The notes: a model not told the origin generated them from the letters alone. A DNA stretch of 64,000 nucleotides from Desulfoarculaceae bacterium (GCA_019429465.1 JAHYIV010000002.1:62001-126000), one strand, 5' to 3'; positions 9,251 to 19,832 are shown, numbered from the stretch's first letter. Numbers and translations are program-made.

Positions 9251-9340
9251 AAATAACATGGCCATCTAAGTGCCCGGAGCGGCATAAGGAGCCGTAACGA
9301 AATAGATATAAATGGCCATGTTATTTCGTAACGGCTCCTA
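9251..9340. repeat. interlocking inverted-repeat element between ispG and proS
   Basis: IR1 9251-9265/9312-9326 (AAATAACATGGCCAT, perfect). IR2 9287-9304/9322-9339 (AGGAGCCGTAACGAAATA, one mismatch). The two stems share 9322-9326. Confidence 0.75.
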
Positions 9341-9378
9341 AGTTGTAGATGATAAGTGGTTAATGCATTTACCGCCGC

Positions 9379-9404
9379 TTCACTACTCACTACTCACTAT
9401 CACT
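9379..9404. repeat. short tandem TCACTAC-type repeat overlapping ispG 3' end
   Basis: cttcactactcactactcactatcact; on the minus strand encodes the last residues VIVSSE* of IspG. Confidence 0.6.
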
Positions 9405-10471
9405 TCCTCTTCTATCTGTTTTAATTCCTGAAGGAAAACAGTCAGCAGCTCTTCCTCTTTTACCTTCCTGTAGATTTTTCCTTTCTTGAAAATAATTCCA
9501 ACCCCGTTGCCACCAGCAACGCCGATATCCGCCTCTTTGGCCTCACCGGGACCATTGACCACGCAGCCCATGACCGCCACCTTAATCGGTTTCTTCATGG
9601 TCTGCACAAAACGCTCAACCGCCTCGGCCAGGGTAAAAAGATCAATCCGGGTACGACCGCAGGTGGGGCAGGAGATGAGCTCCGGACCGCGCTCACGGAT
9701 CTTCAGCGAGCGCAGCAGTTCAAAGCCCACCCGAATTTCCTCGACCGGGTCACGGGTCAGGGAAATACGGAAGGTGTCTCCTATTCCCTGATACAGCAGA
9801 ATGCCAAGGGCGACGCTGGACTTGACGGTGCCGGCGATCAGACCGCCAGCCTCAGTGACCCCGAGATGAAGGGGATAATCAGTCTTCCGGGCAAGGGCCT
9901 GATAGCCGCTGACCGTGGTCAGGGTATCGGAGGATTTGATGGAAATCTTGATCTCATAAAAGCCCAGATCTTCGAGCAGACGAACATTACGGAGGGCGCT
10001 CTCGATAAGAGCAGTCGGGTTTTCCGGGCTGGGATAGCCGTGGACCTTAAGCAGATCCTTTTCAATGGAACCGCTGTTGACCCCTACCCGGATCGGAACC
10101 TGATGGACCTTGGCCGCAGCCACGACTCGGGCCAGTTTAGCCGGACCGCCAATATTGCCTGGATTGATGCGGATGGCCTGGGCACCATTTTCCATGGCTG
10201 CCACGGCCAGGCGGTGATCAAAGTGAATATCGGCAATGAGCGGGATGGAGATCGCCGCCCGTATCCGGGAGAGGGCGACTGCCGCCTCAAGATCAAGGAC
10301 GGCCACCCGGATCAGTTCACAGCCAGCCTTTTCGAGTGCGTGGATCTGGGCCACGGTCGCCTCAACATCACGGGTATCGGTATTGGTCATCGACTGCACT
10401 GTAATGGGACTGTTGCCGCCCACCATCACATCGCCAATCCGTACTTCCCTCGTCTGCCGCCGCAAAATCAT
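9383..10471 (-). CDS. ispG: 4-hydroxy-3-methylbut-2-en-1-yl diphosphate synthase
   Basis: MILRRQTREVRIGDVMVGGNSPITVQSMTNTDTRDVEATVAQI...SCPTCGRTRIDL...VMGCVVNGPGEAKEADIGVAGG. Confidence 0.96.
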   Translation of the reverse strand: MILRRQTREVRIGDVMVGGNSPITVQSMTNTDTRDVEATVAQIHALEKAGCELIRVAVLDLEAAVALSRIRAAISIPLIADIHFDHRLAVAAMENGAQAIRINPGNIGGPAKLARVVAAAKVHQVPIRVGVNSGSIEKDLLKVHGYPSPENPTALIESALRNVRLLEDLGFYEIKISIKSSDTLTTVSGYQALARKTDYPLHLGVTEAGGLIAGTVKSSVALGILLYQGIGDTFRISLTRDPVEEIRVGFELLRSLKIRERGPELISCPTCGRTRIDLFTLAEAVERFVQTMKKPIKVAVMGCVVNGPGEAKEADIGVAGGNGVGIIFKKGKIYRKVKEEELLTVFLQELKQIEEEVIVSSE

Positions 10472-10523
10472 GTCCCTATCCCCTGCTGATCACGGTTCTT
10501 CAATAAAAACATTCATGGTATAA

Positions 10524-10608
10524 GTTAGTGCCTTACAGATTATTTTCTTGTTTTTTTTTTGCAAGAAAATAATCTGCGAAAGGCACTTATCCCGTTCATT
10601 GGGGTTAG
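10524..10608 (-). repeat. dispersed palindromic repeat, copy 1 (hairpin element)
   Basis: Minus strand: CTAACCCCAATGAACGGGATAAGTGCCTTTCGCAGATTATTTTCTTGC-A9-CAAGAAAATAATCTGTAAGGCACTAAC; matches copy 2 at 25804-25888. Confidence 0.85.
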
Positions 10609-10711
10609 TATCTTTGTTTCTTTGTCATTTCTCGCGCCGAGACGCTGAGAAGAACAAGTGAACTTTTCACTGCGCATTTGCGTCTCTTGGGCAAATACAA
10701 TCAGGCAAAAG

Positions 10712-11431
10712 CTATTTTACCACAGCTCCCAGGCTCAACTCCGCATCCGAGGCCCGCACATACAAAGGTACTGCCGTGGCAGGATCAAGGCACTGATCCT
10801 GCTGCAGCATCTCACCTGCCAGCAGACCAAGGGCGGCGGCGCACGGATAATTCAGCATCGTGGGGGCGCTGGCAAACCGGTTCCCTAAGATTTCCTGCCA
10901 GAGATCACCATAGAGCATGATCGCATCGCCGACAAACAGCACCGGTTGCTCAATCTCCTCTGCCAATCTCTGGGGACTGATAACCCGAATCGTACCGGCC
11001 CTGCGGGGTATCCCCCGGGAATCAACCCGATAAAAACAGGTATAGACCTCTTTCTTGCGGGCATCAAGCACGGCACAGATCAATCTCTCGCCGGTACAGT
11101 TCAGGGCCAGGGCATCGAGGGTCGATATCCCCAGCAAGGGTTTATCGATGGCTGTTGCCAGTCCCTTGACCGTAGCCATACCGATACGCAGACCGGTAAA
11201 ACTCCCGGGTCCGAGACTGACACCAAGGCCGGCGACGGTCTGCCAATCCGTTTCGGCCTCGGCCAGCAACCAGTCAATGGCTGACAACAGACGTCGGGAG
11301 TGGGTCACACTGCTGTTCAGGGAAAGAGAGGCCACCACCTGCCCGCCGGTCACACTGCCTCGTGTCAAGGCCACCGAACTGCAACTGCTGGCGGTATCAA
11401 TAGCCAGGATCAGAGGTAACTCTCCATTCAT
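10712..11431 (-). CDS. tsaB: tRNA threonylcarbamoyladenosine biosynthesis protein TsaB
   Basis: LILAIDTASSCSSVALTRG...GVSLGPGSFTGLRIGMATVKGLA. Confidence 0.92.
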   Translation of the reverse strand: MNGELPLILAIDTASSCSSVALTRGSVTGGQVVASLSLNSSVTHSRRLLSAIDWLLAEAETDWQTVAGLGVSLGPGSFTGLRIGMATVKGLATAIDKPLLGISTLDALALNCTGERLICAVLDARKKEVYTCFYRVDSRGIPRRAGTIRVISPQRLAEEIEQPVLFVGDAIMLYGDLWQEILGNRFASAPTMLNYPCAAALGLLAGEMLQQDQCLDPATAVPLYVRASDAELSLGAVVK

Positions 11432-12504
11432 TTGGTAAATATCCTGAACAGATCATTATAGAAGACAAAAATCATCAGCGAGCCGAGCAGGAGGATACCA
11501 ATCTTTTGGGCAACTATCTGCACCCGCTCGGACACCGGCTTGCGCCGAACTGCCTCTACGCCCAGAAACGCCAGATGACCGCCATCAAGCACCGGAATGG
11601 GCAGCAGGTTGAGGATACCGAGGTTGACACTGAGCAACCCCATAAAATAGACAAGATGAATCCAGCCAGCCGTCATCTGCTGCCCGGCTATTTGGGCAAT
11701 GAGAATCGGCCCTCCCAGTTCTGACATGGGAATCACCTGTTGAATGATCTTCACAAAACCCAGAACCGTCAGCGAGATATACATCCAAGTCTGTACAGAT
11801 GCTGCCTTAACAGCCTTCATCAAACCCACCCGCTCATAGACCAGGGCTTCGTCCTTGACCACCCCGATCATGTAACGTTTCTCGGTTACCTCGCCAAAGA
11901 CATTTTTGACGCTGTCTATCGCCGGAGTAACGGCAAGCAGGACTTGATCCGTGCCTCGCCTGACATGGAAAGTGAGTGATTCTCCGCCGCTATCCTTGAC
12001 ACTGTTGAGGATATCCAGCCACCCGGTCACAGGCCGTCCATTGATCTGCTCAATGGTATCCCCGGCCACGAGACCAGCTTCCGCCGCCGGTGAGTTTTCG
12101 ATCACCTGCCCGATGGTGCTTGTATCTCGGGAGTCTGGGACACCAACGGCAATAAAAAGGCCAGCAAAGAGAAGCAGGGCAAACAACAGGTTAAATACCG
12201 GTCCAGCCAGGACAATAAGAAAACGCTTGCCCACGGATTTATGGGCAAAAGATCCCTGCTGATCGTCAGTGACGACATCCTGTTCATCCGGATTCTCTCC
12301 ACACATCTTCACATAACCGCCAAGAGGAAAGGCGCTGATCAGATACTCAGTGTCGCCATAGGTTCTGCCGATGAGTTTCGGGCCAAAACCAAGAGAAAAT
12401 TTGAGGACCTTTACCTTGAACAACTTGGCAAAGAGAAAGTGACCGAACTCATGGACGAAAATAAGCAGGCCAAGGACAATGATAAAAGAGACAACGGTAT
12501 TCAT
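11428..12504 (-). CDS. rseP: RIP metalloprotease RseP (site-2 protease with PDZ)
   Basis: LLIFVHEFGHFLFAKL (HExxH), PDZ region, NLLPIPVLDGGH. Confidence 0.95.
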   Translation of the reverse strand: MNTVVSFIIVLGLLIFVHEFGHFLFAKLFKVKVLKFSLGFGPKLIGRTYGDTEYLISAFPLGGYVKMCGENPDEQDVVTDDQQGSFAHKSVGKRFLIVLAGPVFNLLFALLLFAGLFIAVGVPDSRDTSTIGQVIENSPAAEAGLVAGDTIEQINGRPVTGWLDILNSVKDSGGESLTFHVRRGTDQVLLAVTPAIDSVKNVFGEVTEKRYMIGVVKDEALVYERVGLMKAVKAASVQTWMYISLTVLGFVKIIQQVIPMSELGGPILIAQIAGQQMTAGWIHLVYFMGLLSVNLGILNLLPIPVLDGGHLAFLGVEAVRRKPVSERVQIVAQKIGILLLGSLMIFVFYNDLFRIFTK

Positions 12505-12729
12505 TTCAGGAAAGGTTCCTCATTGGGTAATCTGGAGAATTTGTTATTGCCAGGCGCTCAGTCATTTACCATCAGCACTCCATTCAGCTTAAAGTCGGCG
12601 GCCTGGGGCGATATTTCGTATTCAAAGTTTATATTAAGCATTATTATAGAGTTCAGCAGGAATTTTCCGGTTCAATCTCATATGCTCATGTGCTTGAAGA
12701 CAACCGCACCGTGCTGAACTGCCTGTTGC

Positions 12730-13911
12730 TTAACACGCTTCTGCACTCGCGGCAATGAGGCATTCGGCCTCAGATCTTGCCTTGGAATCAGCGGCCAGGA
12801 TATCGGCCAAAGAGTCTTCACTACCGCCCTGCACCTTCTCCAGAACCCTGGCAACCGTGGCGACAATGCCAGGAAAGCTAATCCTGCCCCCGAGAAAGGC
12901 CTCTACTGCCACTTCATTGGCCGCATTCAGGACCGCCGGCATCACTCCCCCATGGCGCAGGGCATGGCAGGCCAGGGCCAGGGCTGGAAAACGTCCATGA
13001 TCCGGCTCATGGAACTGTAGATTCCCGCATCGGGAAAGCCGCAGCGGCTTGAGGGCCAGAGGTAACCGTTTTGGATAGGAAAGGGCATAGGCAATGGGGA
13101 TACGCATGTCCGGAATCCCCAGTTGGGCCATAACCGAGCCATCCTGAAATTCCACGAGGGAATGAACAATCGATTGCGGATGCACCACCACCTCAATGGC
13201 GTCTACCGGGACATCAAAGAGCCACCTGGCCTCAATAACCTCAAGTCCTTTGTTCATGAGGGTTGCAGAGTCGACAGAGATCTTTCTGCCCATAGTCCAG
13301 TTGGGATGGGCCAGGGCCTGATCCGGAGTGACCTGCTGCAGTTCCTCTTCGTTGCTGGCCAGGAACGGACCGCCGGAGGCAGTGAGAATAATCTTGGCCA
13401 CATCCTCCTTGCGGCCGGCCTCAAGGGCCTGAAAGATGGCGCTGTGTTCCGAATCCACAGGCAGGAGTCGAACCCCCTTGCGCCTGACCGCAGCCATAAC
13501 CAGCTTACCGGCCATGACCAGGGTTTCCTTGTTGGCAAGCCCGATATCCTTCCCTGCCTCGATGGCTGCCAGTGTCGGCAACAAGCCTGCGGCGCCGACA
13601 ATGGCCGAGACGGTCATGGCAGCTGAATCAAGGGATGCCACCTGGATATTGCCCTCTGTTCCCCAGACGATACGGTCATGATAGCTCGCCGGCAGAAGGG
13701 CCCTGAGCAGAGCGGCATGCTCTTCATCAAGCACGGAGATCAGTTCCGGGGAAAACTCCAGCACCTGTCTGCTGAGCCGTTCAACATTCCTGCCGGCGGC
13801 AAGCCCTGCCATGGCATAGTGACCGGGAAACTGCCTGACCACGTCAAGCACACTTCTACCAATAGAACCGGTCGAGCCCAGGAGCGAGAGAACCTTCATG
13901 GGGCAACCCAT
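12730..13911 (-). CDS. dxr: 1-deoxy-D-xylulose 5-phosphate reductoisomerase
   Basis: [21 protein letters not shown]...[11 protein letters not shown]...[19 protein letters not shown] start at 13899 also possible. Confidence 0.96.
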   Translation of the reverse strand: MGCPMKVLSLLGSTGSIGRSVLDVVRQFPGHYAMAGLAAGRNVERLSRQVLEFSPELISVLDEEHAALLRALLPASYHDRIVWGTEGNIQVASLDSAAMTVSAIVGAAGLLPTLAAIEAGKDIGLANKETLVMAGKLVMAAVRRKGVRLLPVDSEHSAIFQALEAGRKEDVAKIILTASGGPFLASNEEELQQVTPDQALAHPNWTMGRKISVDSATLMNKGLEVIEARWLFDVPVDAIEVVVHPQSIVHSLVEFQDGSVMAQLGIPDMRIPIAYALSYPKRLPLALKPLRLSRCGNLQFHEPDHGRFPALALACHALRHGGVMPAVLNAANEVAVEAFLGGRISFPGIVATVARVLEKVQGGSEDSLADILAADSKARSEAECLIAASAEAC

Positions 13912-14708
13912 GAAACACCCTGAGAGCAGAGCAGCAGATAATAGAGAACCGGGGCGGCAAACAGGAGAGAGTCCACCCGATCAAGGACGCCGCCATGGCC
14001 GGCCAGCAGGGTCCCGGAATCCTTGCTTCCCGTTGCCCTTTTAATAATGGACTCGGTGAGATCTCCGACTATGCCGACACCGGTCAACAGAACCGCCACC
14101 GGTACCAGAAAAACCAAGTTCACCTGCAGATGCAGCAGCATGGCCATAAGCACCGCCATGGCCACACCGACCACAAGCCCACCGATTGCCCCCTCAATGG
14201 TTTTATTGGGGCTTACCAGCGAGCAGAGCTTGTGTTTCCCGAAGCGCCTGCCACAATAATAGGCTCCGGAATCAGACCCGGCAGTAATCGCGGTCAGCAC
14301 CAGGATCCAGCTGCTGCCATCTGGCCATTGATAGAGAAGCAGGAGATGCGCCCCGAGAAAGCCTACATAGCTCACACCAAAGAAGGCACGGCTGAAAAAG
14401 TGCAGCGGATCATGCAGTTGGCTGTAATGATAAAGTATATGGCAGGTCAGAAGAAGAAAGGAAAGGAGGAGACCGCCAGCAAGTCCCAGGGAGGGACAAA
14501 AACCGATACAGAGGGCAGGAAGAAGTGCCAGTGCACCAAACAAAAGACGAAAGGTGATATTCTTCTCAGGAAAAGCCATCCTGGCATATTCCATCCCGCC
14601 AATCCAGATAACCAGGGCCATAACCGGGAAAAAAAACAAAAAGGAGCCATACCTGAGCAAGAGCAACCAGCAGACGATAAGGGCAAGACCTGGAATCAGT
14701 CGATTCAT
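13896..14708 (-). CDS. cdsA: phosphatidate cytidylyltransferase
   Basis: Polytopic protein with [33 protein letters not shown] and [34 protein letters not shown]. Confidence 0.95.
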   Translation of the reverse strand: MNRLIPGLALIVCWLLLLRYGSFLFFFPVMALVIWIGGMEYARMAFPEKNITFRLLFGALALLPALCIGFCPSLGLAGGLLLSFLLLTCHILYHYSQLHDPLHFFSRAFFGVSYVGFLGAHLLLLYQWPDGSSWILVLTAITAGSDSGAYYCGRRFGKHKLCSLVSPNKTIEGAIGGLVVGVAMAVLMAMLLHLQVNLVFLVPVAVLLTGVGIVGDLTESIIKRATGSKDSGTLLAGHGGVLDRVDSLLFAAPVLYYLLLCSQGVSWVAP

Positions 14709-14792
14709 ATTTTTTTATGAAAGCAGAACCAGAGGCAGATCATCCGGCCGGAACTTTCCATCCTGAAGTGTGCCGGGCATCCGGCTTGGCTG

Positions 14793-15539
14793 TTAATCAT
14801 TATGCAGTTGGGCGCTGATTCTACCAAAACGCCTTTCACGCTGCTGAAAATCGGCAATGGCCCCAAGGAAGGCCTCGGTCCTAAAATCCGGCCACATCAC
14901 ATCGGTGAAATAAATCTCGCTGTATGATGCCTGCCAGAGGAGGAAATTTGACAACCTGGCCTCTCCACCGGTGCGAATCAAGAGATCTGGATCCACCATC
15001 CCGGCCGTATCCAGATAACCGCTGATCAGCTCTTCACTGATCTCATCGATTCTGAGAGTCCCGGCTGCACAGGCAGCTGCAATCTTCCTCATTGCCCTGG
15101 TCAATTCAGAGCGGGCCCCATAACTGAGGGCAAGATTGAGAACCAATTTATTGTTGAGCGCTGTCTCATCTTGGGCATGCTCGAGCACCTCACGCACGTC
15201 AAGGGGAAGTCGATCCAGCTCGCCAATGCAGGTCAAACGAATATTATTCTGTAACATCCTGGACAGTTCAGTCTGGGCATAGGTCTTTAGAAAAGACATC
15301 AGGCCGCTGACTTCACCGGCAGGTCGCTTCCAGTTTTCAGACGAAAAGGCATAAAGGGTCAGGATTTCAACCCCGATTTCCCGTGCGGCCTCAACCACAT
15401 CCCGCACCGATTCGACCCCGGCCTTATGTCCAAACAGGCGCGGCTGATGACGCTGCTGGGCCCATCGGCCGTTACCATCCATGATAATGGCCACATGACG
15501 AGGGATGCGTGCAGGATCAATAACAGGGTTTTGAGACAT
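14793..15539 (-). CDS. uppS: di-trans,poly-cis-undecaprenyl diphosphate synthase
   Basis: RHVAIIMDGNGRWAQQRHQPRLFGHKAGVESVRDVV...LLIRTGGEARLSNFLLWQASYSEIYF. Confidence 0.96.
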   Translation of the reverse strand: MSQNPVIDPARIPRHVAIIMDGNGRWAQQRHQPRLFGHKAGVESVRDVVEAAREIGVEILTLYAFSSENWKRPAGEVSGLMSFLKTYAQTELSRMLQNNIRLTCIGELDRLPLDVREVLEHAQDETALNNKLVLNLALSYGARSELTRAMRKIAAACAAGTLRIDEISEELISGYLDTAGMVDPDLLIRTGGEARLSNFLLWQASYSEIYFTDVMWPDFRTEAFLGAIADFQQRERRFGRISAQLHND

Positions 15540-15767
15540 AAGAGACAGAGTACCTTAAAGAGTAAAAATGGCGACAAATGGTGGGGCGCAGTGAAGAAAT
15601 AACCGTTACAGTTCAGACCATCACATCTCGACTGACATTGAGCCTGGAGTCACCCGAATGGATGGAAGGTTGAAGCACGATCCGCCCTTATACCGTTCTT
15701 GCCGAAAGGTGGAATAATGATTTATGCCCACAGTTCATGTCACTTTTACCATTGGCACCTTCAGCGA

Positions 15768-16322
15768 TCATACCTCCATCACCTCTTTTTCCTTGGCAGC
15801 GGTAATCGTATCAATCAATTTCATGCAATGATCCGTCTTCTGTTGAGCCTCGTCCTGAAGCTTAAAGAGGTCATCCTCGGATATCTCTTTATCTTTTTTC
15901 TGTTTTTTCAGGACATCTATGGCTTCACGACGGATATTCCGCACTGCAATACGAATTTCTTCGGCAATCTTTTTGACCAGTTTAACCATCTCCCGGCGTC
16001 GTTCTTCGGTCAGTTGCGGGATAGAAAGACGTATCATCTTACCATCATTGGCAGGGGTCAAGCCGACATCTGACTTGAGAATAGCCTTTTCGATCGCAGG
16101 CAGCATCTGGGGATCCCAGGGAGTAATGACAATCATTCGACTCTCAGGAATAGTCATCGATCCGACTTGGCTCAAAGGCATATCACTGCCATAGGCATTT
16201 ACCGATATCCCTTCAAGCAGGGAGAGAGAGGCTCGACCAGTACGCACCTTTGAAAGTTCATGCCTGAAGGCCTCAATACTCTTCTCTATCTTGTCATCCA
16301 TCTCCATCAGTGCATCACTCAT
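15768..16322 (-). CDS. frr: ribosome recycling factor
   Basis: MDDKIEKSIEAFRHELSKVRTGRASLSLLEGI...PQLTEERRREMVKLVKKIAEE. Confidence 0.96.
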   Translation of the reverse strand: MSDALMEMDDKIEKSIEAFRHELSKVRTGRASLSLLEGISVNAYGSDMPLSQVGSMTIPESRMIVITPWDPQMLPAIEKAILKSDVGLTPANDGKMIRLSIPQLTEERRREMVKLVKKIAEEIRIAVRNIRREAIDVLKKQKKDKEISEDDLFKLQDEAQQKTDHCMKLIDTITAAKEKEVMEV

Positions 16323-16360
16323 CAGCTCTTCTCCAGCATAAGATCTCTATCAGAGATAAA

Positions 16361-17074
16361 TTAAACCGTTACCAGGGTTCCGATCTGTTCCCCGTAAACA
16401 GCCTTCAGGATATTGCCTTTTTTATTCATATTCAACACCAGGATTGGTTTTTTACCATCCCTGGCCAGAGCAATACCAGCAGCATCCATAACCTGCAAGC
16501 CATTCTGCAAGACAGTGTCATAAGTCAAACGATCAAATTTCACGGCATCAGGGGCTCCAACCGGATCCTTGTCATAAATACCATCAACCTTAGTGGCCTT
16601 GATCACAATATCAGCATCAATCTCCAGGGCCCTGAGCACTCCGGCTGAATCAGTAGTAAAAAATGGATTCCCGGTCCCTCCGGCAAAAATAACAACCCGA
16701 CCTTTTTCAAGATGACGGATGGCCCTACGGCGGATATAGGGTTCACAGACCGATTGCATGGGAATGGCCGACATCACCCTGGTGACGACACCCGTTCTTT
16801 CCAGGGCATCCTGAAGGGCCAGACTATTAATAACCGTTGCCAGCATTCCCATATTATCAGCCGTGCTTCGATCCATCCCCTTACTTGCCCCGGCGACACC
16901 ACGGAAGATATTGCCGGCGCCAATCACTACCCCGGGTTCAATCCCCAGGCCAATCAGTTCTTTTATCTCGGCGGCCACATAATCAATGACATCGGTATTA
17001 ATCCCAAAAGAATCTTCACCCATCAGGGCCTCACCACTCAGTTTCAGCAAAATTCTTTTATACTGTATCTGCAT
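16361..17074 (-). CDS. pyrH: UMP kinase
   Basis: [22 protein letters not shown]...[41 protein letters not shown]. Confidence 0.97.
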   Translation of the reverse strand: MQIQYKRILLKLSGEALMGEDSFGINTDVIDYVAAEIKELIGLGIEPGVVIGAGNIFRGVAGASKGMDRSTADNMGMLATVINSLALQDALERTGVVTRVMSAIPMQSVCEPYIRRRAIRHLEKGRVVIFAGGTGNPFFTTDSAGVLRALEIDADIVIKATKVDGIYDKDPVGAPDAVKFDRLTYDTVLQNGLQVMDAAGIALARDGKKPILVLNMNKKGNILKAVYGEQIGTLVTV

Positions 17075-17212
17075 GAAAGTTCCTTTGCATTCCGAAAAAT
17101 GCTCTTAAGAGACGAGAGAAGAAGGGGGGTCTAAAAAAACTTCAGACCATTATCAGAAAGGAGACTGATCAATAAGAGCCAAGGCTTTTATTGATCAGTA
17201 CGACATGCCTGG

Positions 17213-17806
17213 CTACACACCAACCTGAAAGCGGGCAAAACGCCTGATAGAAATATTTTCACCCATTTTTCCAACAAGATCAGTCAGCAACTCCTGAATG
17301 GTCTTGTCAGGAGTTTTCACACATTGTTGATCAAGCAGACAAATTTCAGAGAGAAAACGGTCAATCTTACCGACAACCATTTTTTCAACAATATTCTCGG
17401 GTTTTCCAGATTCCAGGGCCTGCTGCACATAAATCTGCCGTTCCCTATCCACGATATCAGCCGGGACATCTTCCCTGGATAAAGAGACAGGATTTGCAGC
17501 AGCAATGTGCATGGCAATATCACGGGCAAACTGGCGGAAGTCATCAGTCTTAGCAACAAAATCAGTTTCACAATTCAATTCAACCATAACCCCTAATTTA
17601 CCACCGGCATGAATATAGGTTTCCACAACACCTTCACTGGTGGCACGGCCGGCTCTTTTAGCGGCAACGGCAAGTCCCTTCTGCCGCAAAAAATCAATGG
17701 CTTTTTCAATATCTCCACCATTCTCACTCAGAGCCTTTTTGCAATCCATCATTCCAGCGCCGGTTTTATCGCGCAGGTCTTTTACCATCTGACTTGTAAT
17801 CTTCAT
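17213..17806 (-). CDS. tsf: translation elongation factor Ts
   Basis: [44 protein letters not shown]; start trimmed to 17806. Confidence 0.97.
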   Translation of the reverse strand: MKITSQMVKDLRDKTGAGMMDCKKALSENGGDIEKAIDFLRQKGLAVAAKRAGRATSEGVVETYIHAGGKLGVMVELNCETDFVAKTDDFRQFARDIAMHIAAANPVSLSREDVPADIVDRERQIYVQQALESGKPENIVEKMVVGKIDRFLSEICLLDQQCVKTPDKTIQELLTDLVGKMGENISIRRFARFQVGV

Positions 17807-17915
17807 AATCAACCTCTTTATAGTAAGCCTTAAAACACAATTTATAGTCACATGATCACCAGGACAAAACAGCCTGATTCAAAAAATGGTTCAGACACCT
17901 GTTCCAAATAAAACA

Positions 17916-17942
17916 AAGGGGCCGTCATGAGACAGCCCCTTC
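17916..17942 (-). terminator. hairpin (terminator/attenuator) between rpsB and tsf
   Basis: AAGGGGC...GTC..GAC.GCCCCTT stem followed on the minus strand by TGTTTTATTT. Confidence 0.55.
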
Positions 17943-17988
17943 TAAAAAAAACTGACATAAGAGGCGCCAGAAAAGGGGCCCGGTGTGA

Positions 17989-18765
17989 TTATTGTTCAAT
18001 CTCAGTAATCACTTGTCCCATTTCAGAACCAGCATCACCCATAGCAGCAGCCAGGGCCTCATCTGAAGCGGCATCACCATCAAGTTTAGCCTGACCGGCA
18101 AGAACGGCTTCGGCGACACAGGAAACAACCAACCTGAGAGAGCGCAAGGAGTCATCATTCCCTGGAATCATAAAGTCAATACCATCAGGATCACAATTGG
18201 TATCAGCAAGGGCAACAACGGGGATATTTAGCTTTTGAGCCTCGAGTACAGCGATGCTCTCTTTTTTAGGATCAACAACAAAAATGACTGAAGGCAGTTT
18301 TTTCATATTCTTGATCCCGCCCACATTACGCTCAAGTTTAATCCTCTCCTTTTCCATAAGGCCAATTTCTTTTTTGGGAAAACGAGAGATTGAGCCATCT
18401 TCCTGCATGGATTCAATTAACTTCAAACGATCAACACTGTTTTTAATCGTTTGAAAGTTTGTCATCATTCCGCCAAGCCAACGATGATCGACATAGTACA
18501 TATTACAACGTTGTGCCTCTTCGTGGACAATGATCTGGGCCTGCCTCTTCGTACCAACGAACAGAACAGATCCACCTTTGGCAATTTCCTTGGTGATAAA
18601 GTCACAAGCAGTATCAAACATACGCTTGGTTTGATCCAGGTTAATAATATAGATACCATTTCGTGGCCCATAGATATAGGGTTTCATCTTTGGATTCCAA
18701 CGACGTGTCTGATGACCAAAATGCAGTCCAGCCTGAAGCATTTCTTTCACTGTAGCAAATGACAT
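17989..18765 (-). CDS. rpsB: 30S ribosomal protein S2
   Basis: [46 protein letters not shown]; start trimmed to 18765. Confidence 0.97.
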   Translation of the reverse strand: MSFATVKEMLQAGLHFGHQTRRWNPKMKPYIYGPRNGIYIINLDQTKRMFDTACDFITKEIAKGGSVLFVGTKRQAQIIVHEEAQRCNMYYVDHRWLGGMMTNFQTIKNSVDRLKLIESMQEDGSISRFPKKEIGLMEKERIKLERNVGGIKNMKKLPSVIFVVDPKKESIAVLEAQKLNIPVVALADTNCDPDGIDFMIPGNDDSLRSLRLVVSCVAEAVLAGQAKLDGDAASDEALAAAMGDAGSEMGQVITEIEQ

Positions 18766-19006
18766 TTTTTTCTCCGTTTTCTGGTTTAACCTCCACCCCA
18801 AATTTATCACTTTTAAACCTTAACAAGATCCAAAGCAACACCAGGCACAGCGAGGGGTGTGTGTATTTTACACTCTTTTCTTATCTGTCCCGACAACCGG
18901 AACAAAAGACGAACATAATAAAACATTGTTTTTTACCACGAGATACTTTTTTTTGCAACTCATCAAAATCACAAAAAAGAATTGAACCATACAAAATGCC
19001 GACAAA

Positions 19007-19771
19007 TTAAAGCTGCATCAGAGAGGACTTACCTGTCATAAACAATTTCAGCCACTCAAATCCAAACTGAAGTAAGGCGGTATCATCTGACCGGATCAGC
19101 TTTTTTTGTTCTCTCGTCAATCTAAACTGTTCCAATAACCGTTCCCTGACCGCCAGGGACCTGAAGCCATCGACATCATAACTCACCATAAATGCCATTT
19201 GCTGTTTAGGCCCTCCACTCCCCTCACCCTTCCATGGATTCGTTGCAAAGATCGTATCTATCTCTGCCCAACGATCATTCATACCGTTATAATCCTCAAG
19301 TTGCTGTTCTCTTTTCCATTTGGTAACAGAATAAAAGTTATTTTCTTTATGACCTAAACAGTAGGCATGATCTGTCAAAAAATAATAATCCTGACAACGA
19401 CCACGTGCCAGCGTTCGATCGACCGCTCTTTCTAGCGGATAGGATCGACAGGCAGATGGCCTGTCATGGTAAACAGAACAGCCACCTTCTCCTAGAAAAG
19501 GGCAGGCCTTCTCCTCATTGTCCTTCAGCTTCAGCATAACAGCAGGAAAATAAGGATGTTCCCCTTTAACCAATCGTGTATAGAGACGCATGCACGTCTC
19601 AGAATCGATCTGAAGACAATTTTTCAAGCGCACAATGTCATATGGGTAAAGAAACATATTTACATTTTTACAACAGGACATAAAACACTCAACACCAGCA
19701 TGACAAGAAAACCGAAATTTCTCAGCCCCCAATGGCACCATACTCTCAGGAAATTCTTTTTTACTGTTCAT
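19007..19771 (-). CDS. YkgJ-family cysteine cluster protein
   Basis: FSCHAGVECFMSCCKN...ACPFLGEGGCSVYHDRPSACRSYPL, the CxxxxxxCC...CPFL...C..Y..RP..CR.YP pattern of zinc/iron-chelating YkgJ-like proteins. Confidence 0.8.
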   Translation of the reverse strand: MNSKKEFPESMVPLGAEKFRFSCHAGVECFMSCCKNVNMFLYPYDIVRLKNCLQIDSETCMRLYTRLVKGEHPYFPAVMLKLKDNEEKACPFLGEGGCSVYHDRPSACRSYPLERAVDRTLARGRCQDYYFLTDHAYCLGHKENNFYSVTKWKREQQLEDYNGMNDRWAEIDTIFATNPWKGEGSGGPKQQMAFMVSYDVDGFRSLAVRERLLEQFRLTREQKKLIRSDDTALLQFGFEWLKLFMTGKSSLMQL

Positions 19772-19832
19772 AAATTTTTATATTCCAAGGAGCATCAAGC
19801 GATTACTAGAAAAGTAATCACAAACCATAAAA

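Noticed and set aside
9191-9265. 25-aa N-terminal extension of ProS
   Set aside because: Reads into the palindromic repeat; [10 protein letters not shown] at 9190 is the canonical start.
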